From: Symbiodinium microadriaticum
Lineage: Eukaryota > Sar > Dinophyceae > Suessiales > Symbiodiniaceae
DNA length: 64,000 bases
Reading direction: 5' to 3'
Assembly: GCA_001939145.1 (NCBI GenBank)
Contig: LSRX01000332.1
Location: 129,001 to 193,000, forward strand
The translations under genes and the position numbers were made by a program. Below, piece by piece: positions 52,729-62,940 of the stretch. Within the stretch, counting starts at the first letter, position 1, and each line of letters opens with the position of its first letter. The notes under the pieces are model-generated. The model had not been told where the DNA came from. It searched no databases and worked only from the letters and a program-made list of their open reading frames with translations.

Positions 52729-53022
52729 CCCAGAGAACCCAATACCCCTTAAATTAAGGTTTTAGGCTTTAGGGGTTTAGGGTTTTAGGGTTTTTATAAG
52801 GGTTCTATAAGGGAATTAAGGAATATACCTTAAACTATAGGGGCCTTAATATTATGATGTAAGGAATATACCTTAAAGTATATAGGGTTCCTTAAAAGGA
52901 TCTAAAAAGGGTCTCTATAAGGGTCTCTATAAGGGAATTAAGGAATATACCTAAAATTGCAGGGGCCTTAATAATGTGACTTAAGGTATATTCCTGAATC
53001 AAGTGGTATTGGGTTCTCTGGG
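52729..53022. mobile_element. MITE family C, copy 4, enlarged
   Basis: The same ends as other C copies (CCCAGAGAACCCAATACCCC and TTGGGTTCTCTGGG) but about 294 bp. The inside contains two tandem versions of the AAGGAATATACCT / GGGGCCTTAATA core and short TTTAGGG and TCTCTATAAGGG insertions. Confidence 0.85.
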
Positions 53023-53065
53023 AACGCAGCTCCAAGGGAACAGCCGGCTCCGGGGTTCGGTCCCT

Positions 53066-53190
53066 GTAGGGGCCTTAGTACTTGGAAAGGGGGTTTTGGG
53101 TAGGGTTTAGGGTTTAGGGTTTAGGGTTTAGGGTTTAGGGTTTAGGGTTTAGGGTTATTCTTAGTCAGGAGCCACCAAAATAGTACTGGA
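53066..53190. mobile_element. MITE family D interrupted by a perfect TTTAGGG array
   Basis: Left end TGTAGGGGCCTTAGTACTTG and right part GGAGCCACCAAAATAG belong to family D. Between them, 53098-53154, lie about eight perfect GGGTTTA heptamers, far more regular than the surrounding decayed copies. Confidence 0.7.
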
Positions 53191-53513
53191 TGACACGGTT
53201 TTAGGCCTCAGGGCTCTAGGGATTGGGGTTCAGGGTTTCAGGGTTAAGGGATAGGGTTTGGAATGTAGGGTTTAGGCATTAGCCGTCAGGGCTTTAGGGC
53301 TTAAGGAGTAGCGTTCAGGATTTCAGGGTTGAGGGTTTTAGGGTTTAGGGCTTTACGGTTTGGGGACAGGGTTCAGGGTTTTACGGGCTACAGTTTGGGG
53401 ATATGTGGGGCTTTTGGGTCTAGGGTGCAACGGTGTTCTGTAATTCGGGGTCCTGTTTTGGGCTTCAGGTTTCAGGGTTTGGGGGTTAAGGTTTGGGATG
53501 CTGATGGGATCAG

Positions 53514-53568
53514 GGACTCCTACCTGGCGTTGCAACTAGCACAGCCCAAAATTGGAAGATGTTTCTGA
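53514..53568 (+). CDS. Candidate terminal exon DSYLALQLAQPKIGRCF
   Basis: Acceptor ATGGGATCAG. One base, then DSYLALQLAQPKIGRCF, then TGA 53566. The frame is also open upstream (DADGIR). Confidence 0.4.
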
Positions 53569-53724
53569 CAGAGGATCTTTCTTCAGGATACTTCGACTGG
53601 ATACCCTAAACCTTAAACCCTAAACCCCTAAGCCCCTAAACCCCAAAACCCCTAAACCCTAAACCCTAAAGCCCTAAACCCTAAACACCAAACCCTTGAG
53701 GCCTAGCAATCAGAGAATGTAAAA

Positions 53725-53809
53725 CGATCCACGACCCGGGAGCTGTCGCTTGCGACCCTGGGCTCCTGCTCCGAGGACTCAGAACTGGCTCCCTTTTTTG
53801 GGGCTATAC
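53725..53809 (+). CDS. Coding-like frame cut by the assembly gap
   Basis: A frame reading STTRELSLATLGSCSEDSEL, then APFFGAI, runs into the N block. On the other side, 54310-54366, a frame reads LKSLDCKKPWLEAFNPERG. Both are repeat-free. They may be parts of exons lost in the gap. Confidence 0.25.
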
Positions 53810-54309
53810 NNNNNNNNNNNNNNNNNNNNNNNNNNNNNNNNNNNNNNNNNNNNNNNNNNNNNNNNNNNNNNNNNNNNNNNNNNNNNNNNNNNNNNNNNNN
53901 NNNNNNNNNNNNNNNNNNNNNNNNNNNNNNNNNNNNNNNNNNNNNNNNNNNNNNNNNNNNNNNNNNNNNNNNNNNNNNNNNNNNNNNNNNNNNNNNNNNN
54001 NNNNNNNNNNNNNNNNNNNNNNNNNNNNNNNNNNNNNNNNNNNNNNNNNNNNNNNNNNNNNNNNNNNNNNNNNNNNNNNNNNNNNNNNNNNNNNNNNNNN
54101 NNNNNNNNNNNNNNNNNNNNNNNNNNNNNNNNNNNNNNNNNNNNNNNNNNNNNNNNNNNNNNNNNNNNNNNNNNNNNNNNNNNNNNNNNNNNNNNNNNNN
54201 NNNNNNNNNNNNNNNNNNNNNNNNNNNNNNNNNNNNNNNNNNNNNNNNNNNNNNNNNNNNNNNNNNNNNNNNNNNNNNNNNNNNNNNNNNNNNNNNNNNN
54301 NNNNNNNNN
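53810..54309. other. Assembly gap (500 N)
   Basis: Exactly 500 unknown bases, probably a placeholder length. Confidence 1.
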
Positions 54310-54500
54310 CCCTGAAATCCCTGGACTGCAAAAAGCCATGGCTTGAAGCCTTCAATCCAGAAAGGGGGCTGGGCTCGGGGTTTGGGGCTTGGTCGTTTTG
54401 GGGGTACAGGGTTTAGGGTACTGGGCTCAGGGCTTAGGGGGACATGTGAGCTTGAGGTTTTGCTTCGGGTTCAGGGCTACCGGGACGCAGATACGGCAAT

Positions 54501-54585
54501 GTAGAAGCCTTAATAATTAGAATAGGGGTTTGGGGACTATAGTTATAGTAAGGAACCCCCAAAATAGTATTGGTAATTATTTAAG
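54501..54585. mobile_element. MITE family D, copy 9 (inverted)
   Basis: GTAGAAGCCTTAATAATTAG at the left and TTGGTAATTATTTAAG at the right; core TAGTTATAGTAAGGAACCCC. Confidence 0.85.
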
Positions 54586-54830
54586 AGCAAAGCCGAAACG
54601 AGGGTTCAAGGTGCCTCTCACGGGTTTACTGCTTGGCGGACTTCTGGCTTAGGGTCGATTTTAACCGTGAACTCTAAACCGCGCCAGGGTCTTTTTGCGA
54701 AAACCTGGGTTGGCTTAGGGTGTCCCAGAGCTGGGTTCTCAGGATCAGAAATTGAAATGCGAGTTTTCAGAGGGGGGAAACAAGAGCATCCTTCGCACAC
54801 TAGGGAACCCTGGTTTAGTATAGAAGCCTA

Positions 54831-54932
54831 AATCATCATCAATATTGTTCCTTAGGATTCCTTACTATAGTTGTACTATACAGATCCATAAAGGAGCCCA
54901 AGCCCCTATATTAATTATTACGGCCCCTACAG
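54831..54932 (+). mobile_element. MITE family D, copy 10, 3' end is an acceptor
   Basis: TAGAAGCCTAAATCATCATC at the left and TTAATTATTACGGCCCCTAC then AG at the right. The closing CCCCTACAG is directly followed by an open frame. Confidence 0.8.
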
Positions 54933-54998
54933 GAAGTCGAGAGGTCCGTACACGATGAGGGGCACTGGGAAATTCGTGTCGGGGGCCCGAGGTTTTGA
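54933..54998 (+). CDS. Candidate terminal exon after MITE D
   Basis: EVERSVHDEGHWEIRVGGPR, then F, then TGA 54996. A shifted frame (KSRGPYTMRGTGKFVSGARG) is longer and would fit a GTTTAG donor at 54822 in phase, so the frame is unresolved. Confidence 0.35.
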   Translation, partial: EVERSVHDEGHWEIRVGGPRF

Positions 54999-55259
54999 GA
55001 ACGACGGGTTCAGAGTTGGGATTCCAGGGTTTGGGGTTACGGTGTTGTTGCCTTTTGTTCAATTGGGGTTTCTGGGTTTTCCACGGTACCGGGCCCCTGG
55101 CGTTAAAAATGGAGCTTCACGGGAAGAGTAACATGCCAATAACAACAAAGCCTCAAACCCTTGACAGCCCTAAGCCCTAAACCCGAAACCCTAAACATCT
55201 GAGACCCTAAACCCTAAACCCGAAACCCTAAACCGTGCTCAGCTGCCTGTGAGGGGTAG

Positions 55260-55326
55260 AACCTGGGATTCGGATACATGTCCAGGCCGGAGGAGCGCGT
55301 TGAGAACGACCTCCGTCATAGTCACG
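55260..55326 (+). CDS. Candidate exon NLGFGYMSRPEERVENDLRH
   Basis: Acceptor TGAGGGGTAG, donor G|GTTAAG. NLGFGYMSRPEERVENDLRH, then SH, and a 1-nt overhang. Charged, coding-like. Confidence 0.45.
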
Positions 55327-55589
55327 GTTAAGGTTTAGGGTTCAGGGGTTTAGGGTCTAGGGTTTAGGATAGTCATAGTCTACGAATCCAGGCCGCAAGA
55401 CCCAAAACCTTAAAGCCCCGGCGCCTGAATAATTAGAAGGTAAAGTAACATCGTGGACTCAACTCCTATCGTCCCTAAAAAGTTACGACCGAGCCCCAAG
55501 TTCCGGTTTTGTGGAAAGTCCTTTTCGGCTTTGACCTCCGGCTTCTGGGGCGTAGGGACAACCAACTTGGGGAAGGCTTGGCGTTGCAG

Positions 55590-55661
55590 GATTTGTCAAA
55601 CAAGGCCCAAGCCAAGGGAGGGCTGACTTCGGCTGGAGCTCAGTTTGAGGCCTTCTTATGA
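55590..55661 (+). CDS. Candidate terminal exon DLSNKAQAKGGLTSAGAQFE
   Basis: Acceptor TTGGCGTTGCAG. DLSNKAQAKGGLTSAGAQFE, then AFL, then TGA 55659. Family unknown. A minus-strand ORF of 88 codons covers the same bases but looks like a shadow. Confidence 0.5.
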   Translation, partial: DLSNKAQAKGGLTSAGAQFEAFL

Positions 55662-55930
55662 TCAGCAGAGATGCCCGGGACGTAGGCTCCGAACCCCGAA
55701 GGCAGAGGTAGTATTTCTTTCGTGGCACCTCATGAGGCCTTCTACCCAATACCCAACACTAAAGACCTTTTTTGGCCTGCAAGTAAGCAACTAATGTAGG
55801 GGTCTTAATAACTAGAATAGGATTCTTTAGGCCCCTCTATTACATCAAACCTTCTGCAAGCAGGTTGGCGTAGACTTCAACCACTCACCAAAGCTCCTTT
55901 GAGAGTCTGAAAAGCTCAAAGACGCTCTGT

Positions 55931-56182
55931 ATGGATCCAAATCACTCGGATCCGCAGCAGCAAGCACAAAATGAAAGGACACCATATCACAAGCATCTAG
56001 AGAATAACTTTTCACGAAGCTGTTTGATGCACTCCAGACTCCAAGGAAAATCCTGCTTGGCAAGGGAGGATGGCCTGCTCCATCGCGGATTTGGCCCCTC
56101 CCCTTCCAGAGTTGAGTCTGTAGAGAAGCTCAATGTTTGGGATAAGACTTTCCCAGTTATGAGCCTTCTTTCTGGGCTTTAA
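55931..56182 (+). CDS. Hypothetical 83-codon ORF
   Basis: ATG start. MDPNHSDPQQQAQNERTPYH, then KHLENNFSRSCLMHSRLQGK, then VESVEKLNVWDKTFPVMSLL. Polar and repeat-free. The minus strand is open in two shorter frames. No motif. Confidence 0.4.
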   Translation: MDPNHSDPQQQAQNERTPYHKHLENNFSRSCLMHSRLQGKSCLAREDGLLHRGFGPSPSRVESVEKLNVWDKTFPVMSLLSGL

Positions 56183-57029
56183 GAGGGGGAGTCGGTCGGA
56201 ACGGGTCTGAGAACGTATCCCGTTTTTTGTCATTTGTTCAGGACCTGGCATGGGATGTCTAGACCTTCTGCCCCCGAAGTCTGACCTTACAAAAACCCAT
56301 CCCGGAAGATCATTAGCTCCTAGAAGGAGGGTAGGCAATGAAGATCAAGCTTTCTATGAGGGTAGGCCATGGAATTGCGGTAATTAAGGGGTAGACGGTT
56401 GAGCTTGAAGCGATCTCAATCTCGCATCGCCCTAGCTAGCCTCTGGCTGGCGATCTGTGGGATCTTCGACACTGGACTCTTTAACATGGCATATCACAGG
56501 CACTTAGGAGGCAAAGATCTTACAAACCCCATTGAGGACTCCCATTGAGGAGCTTACAGGTTAGCTAAAATCCGAGCTCCACTGTCACCAGTCTTTGTCA
56601 TGGAATGAGCCCGGCCAAGAGGCTAATCACGCACCTCGCGTAGACAACCTCGCTCCGCCTAAGGATCTGGTAGGTCAGCCTCAGCCGTTGACGGTGTACC
56701 CTAATATAGGGGCCTTCATACTTAGAATGGGGTTTTGTGGTAAATTTTCGTATGATCTTCAAGGACCTTGAAAAAAACAATCGTAGTCGCAATTTAGGCT
56801 GCTACAAACTGAGGGGGGTCTGGATTCCGGGTTCAGGAACTAGGGTTTGGGGCTCATCCTAAATCCGACAAGTCCCGAACGGCAACCGAGGTCGCAAAGT
56901 TCCGGTATGCTGGCAAAACCTCCACTGGAATCTCCGAAACCCTACCCTCCCCCAAACCTTTGCCAGAGTGTTTAGGGTTTTCTTCTAGGGTTTTGGGAAT
57001 CCCACACCCCAAACTCAACAGAACCCGAG

Positions 57030-57376
57030 ACTTCATCGAAGCGGCAGCGCCGTCAGCCGGCGGTTGCTGAGGCTGTACAGCTCGCCGTGATGGCGGACGA
57101 CCTCATCGCAGGTGCAAGGCTTTTTAGGGTCTAGGGCGGTCTAGGGTTTAGGGAAGAAGTGCTTCATAGGAAAACCCCAGCAAAAGACGGAGGCATAATG
57201 TACCTGACCTACACAGGGTTCTCGGTAAGTAATCCTACTGCCCGAATCGTCTGGCTCCCAAACTGCCCTGGGGCCCCTGAAGTTGCGGGCTCAGGGTGAG
57301 GCAGTCGTTGGCTTCCCGTGAATGAGATCTTGAGACATGAAGAAGCTCATGAAGCTTAACACTGCGAACTTCGTAG
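57030..57376 (+). CDS. Three-exon phase-consistent chain
   Basis: Exon 57030-57111 (acceptor GAACCCGAG) reads TSSKRQRRQPAVAEAVQLAV, then MADDLIA. Exon 57181-57224 (acceptor AACCCCAG) reads KDGGIMYLTYTGFS and ends at a perfect GTAAGT. Exon 57343-57376 reads KLMKLNTANFV with donor GTACAC. Phases run 0-1, 2-0, 0-1. Basic N-terminal patch then a compact segment; not recognised. The first intron (69 nt) is telomere-like text. Confidence 0.55.
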
Positions 57377-57552
57377 GTACACGGACGGACATTCTCAATC
57401 ACAACAACTACGTAGAAGAATCACACCAGCCTGTGCAACTCTATGGGCACTATCCCCAATCTGAAACATCACATTCAAAACGCTTGTGAGCCTAGTGAGT
57501 GTGCAATTCGCTATATTTTGGTACTTTCATAATACATAAGATGATTCTTCCT

Positions 57553-57668
57553 TAAAAATCCCCTGATCCGCCAATTGCGCTACTGGGTGGCCTCGAGCTT
57601 TGCGATGCCGCCCGGCGAGATCTTGCCTCTGACAAGCTCCTCGGCGGGGGTCAAGGGTCTTAGGGGCA
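57553..57668 (+). CDS. Weak ORF
   Basis: A frame reading LIRQLRYWVASSFAMPPGEI, then LPLTSSSAG, before GTCAAG. A second frame (GLELCDAARRDLASDKLLGG) is equally open. Confidence 0.2.
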
Positions 57669-58616
57669 CGGGGCCCTGAAGCCCTAAGCCCTAAGTGCAA
57701 CTGTTGGGGTTTCTGGCATGCTGAAGGCATTGAGGGGATTCAGGAGTTTGGGGCTTTGATTGAAATGCGGTTGTAGGGCTAAGATCGAAGCTCCTCTGTG
57801 GCCTATACCGCTGCCTGATCACGCTTTGCTTGTGCCTTTTCGTGTCCTCAGCTCGACATCACCTGAAAACATTTGCCAAGAAAATGCAACAGACCAGGTG
57901 GAAATGTAGGAGGGTGAATGTGAGAAGGGCTCTGTACTCCACAGGCTAGCAATTCATTCAGGCGTATGGAAGCGCAGAAGCAGAGCAGCAAAGGCTCTGC
58001 TTTTTGCTTCTGGTATGTTAATTGCATGATCACACGGAAAGGGAGGGCTCTGTTATCTAGAGCCATCTAGAGCCTTGCGCCGTGCAATGACGGTGCCCCA
58101 TCGCCTCAACTAAGCCGTTTATGCCAGAACGGCCCCCCCCTGTCCCCCCTATGAAAGAAAAATCGTAAAAAAACGAAACCCTAACCCCTAGACTCTAAAC
58201 CCTAACCCCCAAACCCCGCCCCCAAACCCCGAAACAGACCCTCAGAGCCTTAAGCCTGAAATCCTGAATCCTTCACCCGGAACCCCCCCACCCCAAAGGC
58301 CATTCTGCGACCTCGAAGAAGCAACCAACATGCAGCGCACAACAACAAACTGGGAGCCCGATGCAACCACGGCTCGTCCAAGGTCTCCTTGGATTTGGTC
58401 GGGATGTTGGTCTGGCTTCAAAGCTCTAGGGCTTTGAAGTAAGCCATATATCATAAATCCATAATCCTAAACCCTGAACCCTTGCAGAGCCCTTATCGAA
58501 TGACTTGGGGGACGTGGGATGCCAGGGGTTGCTCTATTTCCGGGCCCAGAGGCCCGGGATTATAGGTGTTAGGGTTCGGTCCAGGAGGCATAGACTGAAC
58601 GGCACTTCCACTCATC

Positions 58617-58814
58617 ATGCCGGAAGATCATCCGACTGTCGATGTCATCTTGGCTCCACCGCAGAGCCAGTACAGGCACCCACTCCTGGGATTCGCAGAC
58701 ACGGCGGCTGAGGGTGCCCTCAACCCTACTCCCGAAAAGCTGGCGGAGAATACGAAGGAAACCCTCAACCCTAGGCCCAGCCAAATCCGACCTCCCACAA
58801 AGCCATGCTCCTAA
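58617..58814 (+). CDS. Candidate first exon or small gene MPEDHPTVDVILAPPQ..
   Basis: ATG 58617 after an AG-containing leader (GGTCCAG at 58577, a possible trans-splice acceptor). The frame reads MPEDHPTVDVILAPPQSQYR, then HPLLGFADTAAEG, then KLAENTKETLNPRPSQIRPP, to TAA. A donor G|GTGCCC at 58712 could end exon 1 after AAEG. One of the better ATG-initiated frames. Confidence 0.5.
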   Translation: MPEDHPTVDVILAPPQSQYRHPLLGFADTAAEGALNPTPEKLAENTKETLNPRPSQIRPPTKPCS

Positions 58815-58833
58815 ACCCTGGACCAACCAAAAT

Positions 58834-58920
58834 CAGACCCAAAAACCTGCATATTGGATGCGTGCAACATTGTCCGAGTTGCAAACCAGGCATCGTCAAC
58901 TCGGATGTGCCAGGGGATAG
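58834..58920 (+). CDS. Candidate terminal segment
   Basis: NQTQKPAYWMRATLSELQTR, then HRQLGCARG, then TAG 58918. Helical, coding-like; the acceptor is unclear. Confidence 0.3.
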   Translation, partial: QTQKPAYWMRATLSELQTRHRQLGCARG

Positions 58921-59235
58921 CCTGACCCAAGGATCTAATATTGGGAAAGGTGTTCCGCGAGTTTGAGGCTCCTGTGTTCGGCAGAGTCTTTTGATTCTAG
59001 ACTTGGGTCTAGGGCCTGTTTGGGGATGTGAGGGCTTTGATCTTGGGTGTCCAGGGTTCGGGGTTCATTCTGCTGATCATTAAGACGTTCACGCACAACC
59101 ACCTGACAACGAGTATAAAGAGAATCCTCCAATGTAGAATCTTCCCGACGCAGCCCCCAACGAAACCCTGAACTATGCCCCCTAAACACTAATTAACCGT
59201 GACACTGTCTGGCTGCACGGGCGTGTCATGGACAG

Positions 59236-59264
59236 ATATCCGGCCTGTGTTTGCCGCGGGCAAA
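59236..59264 (+). CDS. Candidate 29-nt exon IRPVFAAGK
   Basis: Acceptor GTCATGGACAG, donor AAA|GTAGGT. The frame is also open upstream (GCTGVSWTD), so the exon may be longer. Confidence 0.3.
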
Positions 59265-59424
59265 GTAGGTGCCGTGCTTCCCGCCTCACCTCCTGCCAGG
59301 CAGAGCGCCATAATGGTTAGAAAATAGGTTTGTGAGTCGAGTATGGTATCGTTATATGGAGCCCATAAGAGGCTACTATGGCAGCGTCAGAAAACAGGAC
59401 ATCAATTCAAAGGCTCATGCATAT

Positions 59425-59515
59425 GTGTATATATATATATATATATACATATGTATGTATACATATGTGTGTGTATGTATATATATATATAAATACATAT
59501 ATATATATATATACA
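59425..59515. repeat. TA/TG microsatellite
   Basis: Runs of ATATAT, ATACATATG and GTGTGTATG over 90 bp. Similar pure TA runs are at 60487-60515, 27442-27462 and 33410-33428. Confidence 0.95.
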
Positions 59516-59824
59516 CACACATAAATTCACAAGCACCCTCCCCGCATGGAAAACAAACTATACGTAGGAATCATAAGATGAAGGCATCAAGGCTCCCCAG
59601 TATTGCCTGAACAGTAAGTGTGCCCCTGTTTCTATTCCTAAGCCTTTGTACGGGGACCCGAAAGAAAAAAAAAGCAACCATAGCATAGGGGCCTTAATAA
59701 ATAGAATGCTTACATTTCAGTAACATATAATTCATATAAGAAGCCCTAAGCAATCGCATTACCATATCTCCAGGCTTGTATGCTCAGCTCCGGAACCCTG
59801 TGACCCGAAACTTGCTTCCTCCAG

Positions 59825-59867
59825 GTTGGGCAGAGGCAGCTCGAAGTCCATGGCAAAAGGCCCCAGG
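59825..59867 (+). CDS. Candidate exon VGQRQLEVHGKRPQ
   Basis: The acceptor CTTGCTTCCTCCAG has a good pyrimidine tract; the donor G|GTTTAG lies in a telomere-like unit. In phase it joins 60153 (G + GT = Gly). Confidence 0.4.
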
Positions 59868-60152
59868 GTTTAGGGTTTCGGTTTAACCATAAACCGTAGA
59901 AGTAACAAATCTGCTCATCATACTACCAGTAAACTTTCACTGCCAATTGATAAATGCAGAGAAGTCGTCATCAGCATAATCGCAAAAACAATGGTACTAG
60001 GTGTCGGGTCATTAACTAGTATGATAATTCTAGTCGCAATGATAATGGTCATAGTCCTAGTAGTAATCTGTCAGAGTAGAAATGCTACTGAACCCATAAA
60101 CCCTAAACCCCTAATTCCCTAAACCCTAAACCCCATAAACCCTAAACCGAAG

Positions 60153-60226
60153 GTGCCGAGGGACCTCGCCCCCCGGGGGGTGGGCCTTTCACTCGGCCGT
60201 TTTCTCGTCAAGCGGTCTGCGTGCCG
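60153..60226 (+). CDS. Candidate exon between telomere-like repeats
   Basis: Acceptor AAACCGAAG, donor GTTTAG. Phase 0 reads VPRDLAPRGVGLSLGRFLVK, then RSAC. If joined to 59867 it reads AEGPRPPGGGPFTRPFSRQA, then VCVP. GC-rich against its flanks. Confidence 0.4.
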
Positions 60227-60484
60227 GTTTAGGGTTTAGGGCTGAGCGTTTCGGGCGTTAGGGGGCTAGAATTTTTGCAGGCTTAGGGCCTAAGGGGTTT
60301 AGGATGTAGGGTCCTGGGGGTTTGGAGTTTGGAGTGTGAGGCTTAGGGTGTAGGGCTTGGGGGTTGGAGTCGAAGGTCTAGGGTTCAGGATGCATAAGGC
60401 CTGATGAGGCGAAGCCTCAGAGCATTATAGTATAGTATACTATAGTACAGGAACATAGCACAGATTCAATATCAATATCAATAT

Positions 60485-60523
<39 letters not shown>

Positions 60524-60565
60524 TTATAGTATATTGATAATATTACTATATTATAGAGGCTTCAG

Positions 60566-60637
60566 CAGAAAGGAGCCGCGGCGGCATGAACAAGACCCCT
60601 TGGAAGCTAGAGGGAAATCGAAGGATTTTTGGCCCAG
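60566..60637 (+). CDS. Candidate exon, frame unresolved
   Basis: Acceptor AGAGGCTTCAG, donor CCCAG|GTCTTT. One frame reads RKEPRRHEQDPLEARGKSKD, then FWP. Another has an ATG at 60588 (MNKTPWKLEGNRRIFGP). Both are coding-like. Confidence 0.4.
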
Positions 60638-61159
60638 GTCTTTCAGGGCTATGAGAGGTTGTGGGAAGTTGGGGGTTTAAGGGTTTAGAGGTTCAAGCCC
60701 TAGGGGCGAGTCTGTAGGTGAGGGGCTCGGGTTCCAACATAACGATCAGCTTAGGCTTTGCAAGAAGCCCGGTGATGGTTTCCCGTTCGAAGGCCTAGAC
60801 TTCAAGATGTAGTTTCGGCTTACTATGTGACTTCATGTCTCGAAGGGTGGAGGCGTTGCTTTTGAAGATGGACTTCAGCATTCCGCTTCTGGTGTGTAGG
60901 TCTACGATTTCGCAACCCGAGTTTGCACACTAACCCCCTGGGCCACTCGGAATGTTCAACTTGGATGATGGTCTCTCTTCCGACTGGTCTTTGCTCTGCC
61001 GGAAGCGTCACTGTGTAACCTTCCCACGTCCCTCTAGTCACAAACGACAAAGCTCCTGAATCTCACGCACCCCACCAAAATAATCTCGAGGATCTTCCTG
61101 ATTTTAGTGCAATTTCCTGACCCTAACCCCCAACCCCTCAACCCTAAACCGTAATTTAG

Positions 61160-61297
61160 AGATTCACTGCGCCGCTACGGGTGCTTTTCACGATGGAAAC
61201 AGCAAAGCTTCGATGTCGCGGCCAAGACGACCGGGCGTCGTCACCGGGACGCGGCACACCGGGCACATGGTCTGCGAGGCGACACGACAGTGACTGA
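61160..61297 (+). CDS. GC-rich coding-like island, three frames open
   Basis: After acceptor CCGTAATTTAG one frame reads RFTAPLRVLFTMETAKLRCR, then GQDDRASSPGRGTPG, to TGA 61295. The others read LRRYGCFSRWKQQSFDVAAK and GNSKASMSRPRRPGVVTG. Abrupt contrast with flanking AT-richer text. Confidence 0.3.
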   Translation, partial: RFTAPLRVLFTMETAKLRCRGQDDRASSPGRGTPGTWSARRHDSD

Positions 61298-61379
61298 CCG
61301 TGCAGCCTAGGGTTTAGGGCAACAAAAAAGATAAACATGAAGAACAACTGAAGAGGATGTCAATATTCGCAACGATGAT

Positions 61380-61900
61380 TGCCCCTGGTCACCATGCCAA
61401 CAGCAAGTCTGATGATGAGTACTACTCCTCTCTTCAGGAACGTTCGTCTATGTTCGTCTCTTTCGTTTCAACATCAGAAACCACGGTGTGCAGCCAAGAT
61501 GTGTGCTGATTTAGTAGGTTTGTCATCAGCATCAGAAGTTGAAGTCGTCCGTCCTTGTCGTCGCCATCGTCGCTGTCCTCATCCTCGCTATCGACATACC
61601 CACAACAGCAGCACCAGATATTGATATATGAGCTTGCATCGGATTTTATCGGGGTGCCCTGTTTTTTTGGGTGAGGGCGGCAAAATGCATTAGCAGTGGC
61701 TAGTGATAGCCGGATAGCCATACCGTCGTCGTAGCAGCAGTAGCAGCAGTGTTTGCTGCAGCGGTGATTCTCAGCGTTCTCGTCGCCATTGTGGCCGCGA
61801 AAAGTGCAAGCATGCCGCAATCGCTGCAGCAGAGTCAGCGGCACTAACAGAAGTAGTGGCAGTATTAGCAGTAGCAGTGCTACCAAGTACTATAAGCATC
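61380..61900. repeat. Cryptic triplet region related to 50780-50950
   Basis: GTC/GCA/AGC-type imperfect triplets. The segment near 61780 (TCTCGTCGCCATTGTGGCCG) and TACCAAGTACTAT resemble 50882-50930 (TCTCGCTGCCATTGTGACCG, TACCAAGTATTGTAT). Confidence 0.6.
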
Positions 61901-62104
61901 AAGTTTCACTGCAGCAGGACAGCTGAAATAAATCTAGCATCATTGTCCTCTTCTTAAAAACCATCAGGAAGATGAGCACGAACATGCAACTTGTAAGCCT
62001 GCCTTGTGTGCCGCGGCAAAGGTCCGCTCCAAGCAGAACTCCTGAGGCAGAGATCTCTTTATTCAAAGTCTTAGGGTTTAGGGTTCTGTTTTCGTGATAC
62101 TAGA

Positions 62105-62356
62105 ATGTCGCTCAAGGGTCGTCTGATCTCAGCAACGTGGACCACAGAAACATCAGACCGACAGTTGGGTTTTGCATCACAACCCTCAACAGTGGCTTGC
62201 ATAGCTGTGGTCCGTTTCCGAACTTCTCATCAGGGAGCTACATGCCCCTTGATTGGGAACTCACTGTCAAGCATACCGAGGAGGCTTACAATATCGCTTG
62301 ATGAGCCTTGCTGGCAGGGACACCTTCAGGCCAACGGAAAGTACTCGTCACCGTGA
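62105..62356 (+). CDS. Hypothetical 83-codon ORF with ATG
   Basis: MSLKGRLISATWTTETSDRQ, then LGFASQPSTVACIAVVRFRT, then SHQGATCPLIGNSLSSIPRR, then LTISLDEPCWQGHLQANGKY, ending at TGA 62354. Repeat-free; no motif. A single-exon gene or long exon. Confidence 0.45.
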   Translation: MSLKGRLISATWTTETSDRQLGFASQPSTVACIAVVRFRTSHQGATCPLIGNSLSSIPRRLTISLDEPCWQGHLQANGKYSSP

Positions 62357-62527
62357 CCGTGAACCAAAACCTCAACCCTGAACCAGTTTCCTGCGGCTGT
62401 TTCCCACAATCCTCAACCCAATGCCTTCAACCCTGAATTCTCAAGCCAAACTCCCTGTCCGAAAACCTAACCCCTACCTCGTCAGTGCTACTGTGCTATC
62501 CCCGAGGCTTTCGTGTTTTTGGCCCAG

Positions 62528-62590
62528 CTGCGTGGAAGGCGTGGCCTTGAACGCAGAGTGCGATTGGAGGCCTTTCTGCAGAAGAACAAG
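62528..62590 (+). CDS. Candidate exon LRGRRGLERRVRLEAFLQKN
   Basis: The acceptor TTTTTGGCCCAG has a strong pyrimidine tract; the donor is AAG|GTGTGG. Phase 0 at both ends, 21 codons, basic helix. Confidence 0.45.
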
Positions 62591-62940
62591 GTGTGGAGTT
62601 CAGGAGCAGAGTAATATAGGGGCTTTAGAAATAGAAGACTAGGCTCCTTCAATTAAGGATCCTGTTAATTAAGGGGTTCAATGAGTGTTACTATCAGGAT
62701 TTAAGATGGGAGACAGAATAAGCAGAGCAAGGGTGTTGTCGTTCATTGTAGTATGAGTATATACATATAGGAATCACATTTAGGATTTGTATGAGGAGTT
62801 TATGGGTTGAGAAAAAAACTTACAGCACATAGGAGTTTAGGGTTAAGGTTGTGGGGGTTTGGGAGGGAAGCTCTCAGCGTTTCGAGTTTGAGGCTTTAAG
62901 CCTGCCCTTCCTAAAGACACACAAACACCATTCTAAACAG

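Noticed and set aside
53750-54346. Long ORFs of unknown residues
   Set aside because: They are the N gap.
57550-57620. Minus-strand GTAGCGCAATTGGCGG resembling a tRNA A box
   Set aside because: No B box at tRNA distance.
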